Part shown: positions 5,697 through 10,236 of the stretch, in pieces
Numbering within the stretch: position 1 is the stretch's first letter
How the letters are laid out: every line of letters begins with the position of its first letter
Source: a bacterium
GTDB lineage: Bacteria; Chlamydiota; Chlamydiia; Chlamydiales; JAFEGQ01
Direction: 5' to 3'
Length of the DNA stretch: 10,236 nucleotides
NCBI GenBank assembly: GCA_021809305.1
Contig: JAKBAF010000017.1
Coordinates: 1-10,236, forward strand
Notes under the pieces: model-generated
Database searches by the model: none
What the model saw: only the letters and a program-made list of their open reading frames with translations
Told to the model about the DNA's origin: nothing
Position numbers and translations under genes: made by a program

Positions 5697-6638
5697 ATGG
5701 GTTGTCAAGTCTCCAATGCAGCAATTAACAGAGCCTCTATTGGGGTGGCAACTCTAGGTCTTCTGGGCCTGCCATTAGCCTATTTTGGTTTGAAGAATCG
5801 AGGCCGCCTAGCCGGGTTAACGGTCTCTCTTTTGGTAGCGAGTGGTGGTGTGGTTTGTCGCGCTGTCTCAGGGCGGTTTTACACATCCGATGGCCGAGGC
5901 GCACCGCTCTCTTCTCCAGCTCAAGTGATTACGCCTACGATTCAACCCAGAGTAGAGAGAAAGGAGAGTCTTCCTGAGGAAGGCCCCAAGAAAGAGGAAG
6001 CTCCGCCAGAAGCTGAGCCTATTGTTGTTGCATCCATTACCCCTCCAACACGAGCAGAGCCTATTGTCGTTGTTGCTTCCATAACCTCTCCGCCAGAAGC
6101 TGAGCCTATTGCAGAGCTTCAGCCTGTTGCCTCTGTAATCCCTGTCACAGCAGAAGAGCCTCCTCTTGTTCAGGTCTCTTATTTCAGAAATGGTGAGTTG
6201 AATGAGTTTCACTCTCTCGAAGTTTCTAAGCTTATCTCCAGTCTTTGCCCAGGAGGGAGGCCTTGGAAAGATCCCTTTGGCTATGGCTCTCCAAGAACCG
6301 TCTATCTCTCATCGGGTGGAGAGGTCTTGGCAAGGAATGACGGCCTACAGCCCGAGGGAACCATTCGTTACTCTCACGATCATAACTGCCTAATCTATCG
6401 GCAGTACATCTACAGGGAATGGGGCGCTACAATTAAGCCTAAATTTGAGGGCTGGGATGAGTACTCAAAGGTCATCTACCCCACTCATATGGTGACATTA
6501 AGCCGTGATGGGCGCCAAATGACTTTAGCTAAAGACGATGAAAGGGAGTCTGCCTTGGGGGACAGCACGGCAATTGAATATGGAGAGGTTCGTCTTGAAA
6601 TACGAATGCCCCAAATAGATACCCCCACCCAAGGCTAA
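5697..6638 (+). CDS. Inc-like membrane protein with Pro/Glu repeat linker and Met-Gly-Cys N-terminus
   Basis: A 313-residue protein, not recognised. Two hydrophobic segments, about 13-31 and 38-56, are separated by a short basic loop (KNRGR), the bilobed pattern of Inc proteins. Residues about 60-155 form a low-complexity linker rich in Pro, Glu, Val and Ala. It has imperfect repeats beginning AEPI (106, 120 and 135), the first two as AEPIVV(V)ASIT. Residues about 155-305 appear to be a folded, mostly beta domain with many Tyr, Gly and charged residues. The N-terminus MGCQVS fits the eukaryotic N-myristoylation pattern Gly-x-x-x-Ser with an adjacent Cys for palmitoylation. The gene shares the Met-Gly-Cys plus double-segment start with the protein at 9118. 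It is transcribed alone from a strong promoter and converges on the HEAT gene, leaving 11 bases and no room for a separate terminator. Confidence 0.85.
   Translation: MGCQVSNAAINRASIGVATLGLLGLPLAYFGLKNRGRLAGLTVSLLVASGGVVCRAVSGRFYTSDGRGAPLSSPAQVITPTIQPRVERKESLPEEGPKKEEAPPEAEPIVVASITPPTRAEPIVVVASITSPPEAEPIAELQPVASVIPVTAEEPPLVQVSYFRNGELNEFHSLEVSKLISSLCPGGRPWKDPFGYGSPRTVYLSSGGEVLARNDGLQPEGTIRYSHDHNCLIYRQYIYREWGATIKPKFEGWDEYSKVIYPTHMVTLSRDGRQMTLAKDDERESALGDSTAIEYGEVRLEIRMPQIDTPTQG
6001..6111 (+). repeat. 24-bp perfect direct repeat inside the 313-aa gene
   Basis: Positions 6001-6024 and 6088-6111 are identical over 24 bases and lie 87 bases (29 codons) apart, in frame. Both encode the PPEAEPI part of the Pro/Glu linker. 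A diverged unit between them (AEPIVVVASIT) shows that the linker grew by tandem duplication. Confidence 0.85.
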
Positions 6639-6649
6639 AGAAGCGCCAG

Positions 6650-8404
6650 CTATTCAGCAATTCGCATGAGTAGTCCACCAAGGGCATAGGCGTTCTCAAT
6701 CGGTCCTACCTCCATAACCTGAAGTAGAAGGGTGATTGCAGCCACATCGCGGCAGCTAGCAATCGCCTCAAGTGCGTCAATCATGAGACGCGAGTTCTCC
6801 TCTGGGGTGAGCTTAAAGCGGCGCTCGGTACCCGTCATGACATTCCAGGGTAGGGAAGGGCGAACCTGAAGATCCGCTATCGGTCTTTGTCGCACAATCC
6901 ATTCAGAAAGCTCTTCGCGGTAGGGACCCTCCCTGCGGAGCCGAAAGAGGGCGAGGCTGCAGTAGTTTCGAATGAGCGGGGCGCCCGGGTGGTTGTGCTC
7001 ACTCTCTAAGAGCGCAATCGCCTTTTCGGTACCAAGGCTCTCGAGTAGTTGCGAGAGGAGGGGTATGAGATCATTCTGCTGCGCAGCGAATATCTCTTGT
7101 GCCAGCTGCAAGAAGGCCTCCTCTTCAACCTCAAGTGCTCGAACAAGGATGGCCTCGCGAAGCCGCGTTGATATCTCAGTGCAAGAGGGATCCTTCTTGG
7201 CCTGCTGCTTTAAACAGCTGATTAGGCGGAGTGCGTGAAGGCCACCACCGGGGGAGGTCTCAGGCTTTAGACCAAGATCCTGCGCATCTGAGATCAGAAT
7301 CTCCCGAAGGAGCGTCGCTCCGCGGCCATCGCCAAGCTGCACGAGGGCAAATGCCGCATTAATCCTCACCTCTAGATTCTCACTTCCTAAAAGGGAGGCA
7401 AGAGGCTCCTCACTCCCCTTAATCTCTCCAAGTGCGTTGATGGCATAGAGGTTTTCATTAAGGGCACTTTGCTCAATCAACACCTGAGCCTTCTTGCTGC
7501 CAAGGCGATGTAGCCCCTTAAGAGCCGCTAGTCGGACAGAGCTCTCAGGGTGGCGGGCAAGGCGTTTCAGGGCGCTAATTGAATCGCTGTCGCGAAGGGT
7601 CCCAACGAAGGCTATTGCTGACTCGAGCAGTAGAGGGTCTTTGCGCGACAAGAGCTTTCGGATATCTGGCAGGAGGTCGTCGCGGCTGTAGTGGCTTGCA
7701 GCGAGGACTACGGATCGCTGCATCGCAGGACCGCCTTGGTTAAGAGATCGTCTTAGCTCACCATCTGCCTCTAAAGAGTTGAGCTGCGCAAGGAGCTCGG
7801 GGAAGAGAGGATGGAGCTCTGGCACTACCTTGCACATGAGTGATTGGATAGCGCAAAAGGCATCGGCATGCTGCATCTGTACCAGGTGAAAGGCGGCCTC
7901 TAAGCGTATAATGATAAAGGGTGATGACATGGCTCGCAAAAGGAGCTCAACACTTGCATCGGTCCTAAATTTTGCAAGGAGCTGAAGTGCGGCAAGCTGC
8001 ACCTCTGGATGGAGGCTAGAGCATGCGCTGCGCAGCGCTGGCATGAGCTCCGGATCGCCTGTAATCTCAATCCCGAGAAGGGAGAGGAGCTGGCCCTCCT
8101 TTGATTTAGACCTCGAGCCTAGCTGGACGATCGCCTTGCCTATCTGGCGCAAGAGGGTGAGGTCGTAGGAGCTAACCTCCTCTCCGGCCAATCGGAGCTC
8201 CTTAAGAGATCTTGCCAGCTCACCCTTTGAGGCGAGAAAGATCAGCCGCGAGCCCTCATACTCATTGTCAGCTCCAAGGGGAGCGGCGAGGAGGATAAGA
8301 GGTGTTAGCCATACTAAAGAGGTGAGTGCAAAAGGTGAGTTTAACCGATTTTTAGGTGATTTTATCCGATGGAGTTTTGCACTCACCTCTAAAGAGCGTC
8401 CCAA
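6650..8404 (-). CDS. Exported HEAT-repeat protein
   Basis: Up to 584 residues. The only start codons upstream of the signal-like segment are TTG (8404, overlapping the maf stop by 16 bases, GGGG-type site 8 bases upstream) and GTG at codon 7 (8386). The next in-frame Met lies past residue 110. Residues about 25-45 are hydrophobic with a basic run before them (KNRLNSPF...LLAAPLGA), reading as a signal peptide with likely cleavage after the APLGA. The rest is almost entirely helical with degenerate HEAT repeats. The clearest lie between about 110 and 175 and between 240 and 370, with the pattern PEVQLAALQLLAKF, SSVRLAALKGLHRL and LEVRINAAFALVQL. Such repeats form protein-binding solenoids; no catalytic motif is visible. 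It probably acts in the periplasm or envelope as a scaffold. It is co-transcribed with maf, but a functional link is not evident. Confidence 0.85.
   Translation of the reverse strand: MGRSLEVSAKLHRIKSPKNRLNSPFALTSLVWLTPLILLAAPLGADNEYEGSRLIFLASKGELARSLKELRLAGEEVSSYDLTLLRQIGKAIVQLGSRSKSKEGQLLSLLGIEITGDPELMPALRSACSSLHPEVQLAALQLLAKFRTDASVELLLRAMSSPFIIIRLEAAFHLVQMQHADAFCAIQSLMCKVVPELHPLFPELLAQLNSLEADGELRRSLNQGGPAMQRSVVLAASHYSRDDLLPDIRKLLSRKDPLLLESAIAFVGTLRDSDSISALKRLARHPESSVRLAALKGLHRLGSKKAQVLIEQSALNENLYAINALGEIKGSEEPLASLLGSENLEVRINAAFALVQLGDGRGATLLREILISDAQDLGLKPETSPGGGLHALRLISCLKQQAKKDPSCTEISTRLREAILVRALEVEEEAFLQLAQEIFAAQQNDLIPLLSQLLESLGTEKAIALLESEHNHPGAPLIRNYCSLALFRLRREGPYREELSEWIVRQRPIADLQVRPSLPWNVMTGTERRFKLTPEENSRLMIDALEAIASCRDVAAITLLLQVMEVGPIENAYALGGLLMRIAE
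8318..8390 (-). promoter_or_regulatory. 16-bp inverted repeat over the maf stop and HEAT gene start
   Basis: AGAGGTGAGTGCAAAA (8318-8333) is matched by its exact reverse complement at 8375-8390, 41 bases apart. In the minus-strand transcript the 5' arm begins at the maf stop codon and includes the GTG at 8386-8384. The stem would therefore fold over a possible start site. It could make translation of the HEAT gene depend on ribosomes finishing maf. No T-run follows, so it is not an intrinsic terminator. Confidence 0.55.
8334..8370 (-). repeat. Imperfect tandem repeat in the loop of the inverted repeat
   Basis: Positions 8334-8349 and 8355-8370 match at 14 of 16 bases, 21 bases apart, and lie in frame in the N-terminus of the HEAT gene. 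They encode RIKSP and RLNSP, giving the basic stretch before the signal peptide core. Confidence 0.55.
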
Positions 8405-8967
8405 AGATCGATCCCCACTTTAGATAGCAACTTTTGTACGGAGTTAAAAGGGAGGCCTACGACATTGGTGTAAGCTCCTTCTAAGCGCTTTACAATCAAC
8501 CCTCCTCCACCTTGAATCGCATACGCCCCCGCCTTATCCCCACAGTAGTTGTGGCGATGGTACTCAGAGATCTGGTGAGCCGTGAGCGCGTGGAGCTCAA
8601 CATCGGTTAGCTCAACCTCAGAGAAGAGCTCCCCCCGATAGGTAAGCGCAACCCCTGTATAGACTTTATGCCAGCCACCAGCAAGTGTGGCGAGCGTTGA
8701 AAAGGCCTCCGCCTGGCTCTTTGGCTTTGGGAAGAGCCGGCCCCCTTTATAGACAAGGGTGTCTGCTGAGAGAATGGGGGTTTCTGGGTAGAGCCGGCTT
8801 AAGGAGGCAGCCTTCTTTTCGGCGAGTGTTCTGGCGTAGAGCACTGGATCTCCCTCGAATGGCAGAGACTCCTCATCAAATAGGGGAGCGACAATCTTGA
8901 AGGGCAGTGAGAAGTGAGACAAGAGCTCACGGCGGCGCTCTGATGTTGAGCCGAGAATAAGATCCAT
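8389..8967 (-). CDS. maf: Maf family nucleoside triphosphate pyrophosphatase
   Basis: A 192-residue protein, the usual Maf length. It hydrolyses non-canonical or excess nucleoside triphosphates to monophosphate and pyrophosphate in the cytoplasm. Visible motifs: the N-terminal LGSTSERRREL loop with Ser7, Ser9, Arg11-Arg13; Glu32/Glu33; Lys51-Lys52; the catalytic SADTLV with Asp69; FPKP with Lys81; the GGWHKVYTGV segment (97-106); and GDKAGAYAIQG with Lys145 and Gln152. The Arg/Lys/Gln set is that of the dTTP/UTP-specific YhdE subgroup rather than the YceF (m7GTP) subgroup, as I recall the family. The common Gly before Lys81 is Pro here. GGAGG stands close upstream of the ATG. It is the first gene of a pair with the HEAT-repeat gene, which overlaps its end. 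Confidence 0.95.
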   Translation of the reverse strand: MDLILGSTSERRRELLSHFSLPFKIVAPLFDEESLPFEGDPVLYARTLAEKKAASLSRLYPETPILSADTLVYKGGRLFPKPKSQAEAFSTLATLAGGWHKVYTGVALTYRGELFSEVELTDVELHALTAHQISEYHRHNYCGDKAGAYAIQGGGGLIVKRLEGAYTNVVGLPFNSVQKLLSKVGIDLWDAL

Positions 8968-9056
8968 AGGGCCTCCGGTTTTATCCCTTGCGATTCTCTG
9001 CCAAACCCGTCTTTTTTTGAAGAGACCTCTCGTTTAAGTTCAGAGCTCCTTCTTTA

Positions 9057-9085
9057 TTGACAATTTTGCCTGTAGATGTTACTAT
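9057..9085 (+). promoter_or_regulatory. Promoter of the right-edge Inc-like gene
   Basis: A perfect TTGACA (9057-9062), 17-base spacer, TACTAT (9080-9085). The predicted start near 9092 leaves a leader of about 25 bases before the ATG at 9118. It lies in the 150-base gap divergent from maf. Confidence 0.7.
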
Positions 9086-9117
9086 TTTTTACAAATTTAA
9101 AGATGGAGATTGCTGTA

Positions 9118-10236
9118 ATGGGCTGTAAAATTGCATCGGATCACCCTGGACTTCCCGTTGCTCTACTAGGCGGCGCGGCCTTTGGGCTCCTTGTGGCAGC
9201 TGACAGGCTCTTTTTGGGTCGACGGTTTAATCTCCTTGAGACAAAGCGCCTCCTTGCTGGTTCGGCCACAGTTGTGGCTTTTGCAGGGGTTGCTGAAGCC
9301 TTTACGTGGTGCAAGGGTTGGCGCCCCCAGAAGGAGCTTTCGACAGAGGAGATAGAGCATCTTGTTGAATTTAATGAAGCGGATAGCACAAGCGAGCAGA
9401 GCTTTTTAGCTTCGGCTCCGGCTCCTACTTTGAAAGCTATTTCTTCGCACTCGGCCAAAGCCACTGAGTCGCAACTCTATTGGCTCGTAACGCACGCTAC
9501 TGAAGAGCAGTTCAATGCGATACTAGAGCCCCACCTGAATGATCCCGAAAAGCTCGTAACCCTCTTTAAGATTGCCATTAAGCGGTGTGAAGCTAATATT
9601 GGCACGGAGGCGGACCTCAATGCGCAGCGGATGGAAGCCCTTTGCCGTGCAGCTGGACAGGTAGAGGGGCTCCCTCTCTCTGTTCTTGTCTCTCTTAAAA
9701 GCGACGAGGTCATTCCTACACTTCAGTATGTTTGGGATAAGGATAACGAAAAAATTGCCAAGCTTGCACAAGCATGCCTCGTAGGTGGAAAGGTCAAGCT
9801 CGATCTTTTCATTCAGAACGCTTCTATCGGGGCAATTGAGGCTCTGCTACAAGCTGATGATGGCCCAACTTTAGGTGTGCCCTCAGCGCTATCAGGAAAT
9901 GCTAAGGGCCTTCTCGATCATCTCACAAAGCTTTATAAGTGGGCACGACGTAACGGCCCCGCAAGGGAGGCTGCTTGCTTGACGACGGTGCTTACCGTTC
10001 ATGAGCACTTGTTGATAGATATTGTAAGTGCAGGGGAGAAGATGCCTTTCGCCCCCCTCTGGTGGTTTTTAGCGGCCCCAGAAGCCATCGGTGAGGAAGT
10101 AAGAGGTGCAGAAGGTACCATCAGTAGGCGTTTTCTAGGGGGTCAGTTTGAGCCTTGGGAGGTTGAAGAAGCGATCTTGCCCGATCTTATTGCAATTATA
10201 GATGACCAGAGAGGAGAAGAGGGCTTTTACGAAGGT
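9118..10236 (+). CDS. Inc-like membrane protein, Met-Gly-Cys N-terminus, partial at window end
   Basis: An open frame of 373 codons that runs off the right edge without a stop. The ATG at 9118 has GGAG at 9-base spacing. An in-frame ATG at 9103 lacks a good site, so 9118 is preferred. Two hydrophobic segments, about 12-33 (LPVALLGGAAFGLLVAADRL) and 45-62 (LLAGSATVVAFAGVAEAF), separated by a short basic loop, form the bilobed Inc-like pattern. Residues about 70 to the end are soluble and appear alpha-helical with repeated Leu/Ala-rich helices (for example EEQFNAILEPHLNDPEKLVTL at about 128-148 and EVIPTLQYVWDKDNEKIAKL further on). This looks like a helical-repeat or binding domain. The start MGC plus double hydrophobic segment matches that of the protein at 5697, although the soluble parts differ. 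Inc identity is an inference. Confidence 0.8.
   Translation, partial: MGCKIASDHPGLPVALLGGAAFGLLVAADRLFLGRRFNLLETKRLLAGSATVVAFAGVAEAFTWCKGWRPQKELSTEEIEHLVEFNEADSTSEQSFLASAPAPTLKAISSHSAKATESQLYWLVTHATEEQFNAILEPHLNDPEKLVTLFKIAIKRCEANIGTEADLNAQRMEALCRAAGQVEGLPLSVLVSLKSDEVIPTLQYVWDKDNEKIAKLAQACLVGGKVKLDLFIQNASIGAIEALLQADDGPTLGVPSALSGNAKGLLDHLTKLYKWARRNGPAREAACLTTVLTVHEHLLIDIVSAGEKMPFAPLWWFLAAPEAIGEEVRGAEGTISRRFLGGQFEPWEVEEAILPDLIAIIDDQRGEEGFYEG

Noticed and set aside
5868..6212. Asn/Arg/Cys-rich minus-strand open frame
   Set aside because: It is the antisense of the repeat linker and hydrophobic region in the 313-aa gene; its odd composition results from the repeats.
3206..8323. Shared TAAAGAGGTGA string at 3206 and 8315
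   Set aside because: About 11 bases of purine-rich sequence, in different contexts (intergenic and coding). Chance is sufficient.
9103..9117. Upstream in-frame ATG (9103) as start of the right-edge gene
   Set aside because: No ribosome binding site stands before it, whereas GGAG is at 9-base spacing from the ATG at 9118. The latter also gives the MGC start seen in the protein at 5697.
9141..9464. Minus-strand open frame at the right edge, with others at 9477-9771
   Set aside because: They are antisense to the long partial gene starting at 9118, which has a promoter, ribosome binding site and 373 open codons.
1..10236. CRISPR arrays, insertion sequences, rRNA, riboswitches
   Set aside because: No spaced direct repeats, transposase frames, rRNA motifs or recognisable aptamer folds were seen.

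Overview
The window reads like a piece of a host-associated bacterium, most likely a chlamydia-related (Chlamydiales) genome. No single marker gene proves this. The case rests on (i) three proteins with a short-looped double hydrophobic segment, the layout of chlamydial inclusion membrane (Inc) proteins, (ii) a three-gene operon of helical, probably exported proteins with translocon- or pore-like hydrophobic segments, and (iii) sigma70/sigma66-type promoters. Another intracellular lineage such as Legionellales is not excluded. Base composition is roughly balanced and similar throughout, with no obvious foreign island.

Layout: 1-220 has no gene and holds a nested set of palindromes, two of which are inverted copies of one hairpin. 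3107-221 (minus) is an operon of three unrecognised genes with tight spacing, each with a ribosome binding site. 3108-3289 holds its promoter and a divergent promoter for tRNA-Leu(UAG) at 3290-3371. A strong hairpin at 3399-3428 separates the tRNA from a convergent, Inc-like minus-strand gene (4038-3451). Divergent from that gene, 4212-5591 encodes an RclA-like flavin disulfide oxidoreductase and ends in a clear intrinsic terminator. A strong promoter then drives 5697-6638, an Inc-like protein with a Pro/Glu repeat linker. It converges with an 11-base gap on the minus-strand pair maf (8967-8389) and a HEAT-repeat exported protein (8404-6650), which overlap at a 16-bp inverted repeat. At the right edge another strong promoter drives a third Inc-like gene (9118 onward), open at the window end.

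How the parts fit: the housekeeping content (tRNA-Leu, maf, flavin oxidoreductase) is interleaved with probable host-interaction genes. Two of the latter units, the three-gene operon and the 195-aa gene, carry promoters of the same architecture with TGTTAA inverted repeats over the -10 and start region, suggesting common control. The two plus-strand Inc-like proteins both begin Met-Gly-Cys, compatible with lipid modification in a host cell. The function of the operon is not known; a secreted translocon-like or multi-part pore-forming complex is the leading idea and is an inference from hydrophobicity pattern and gene order only.
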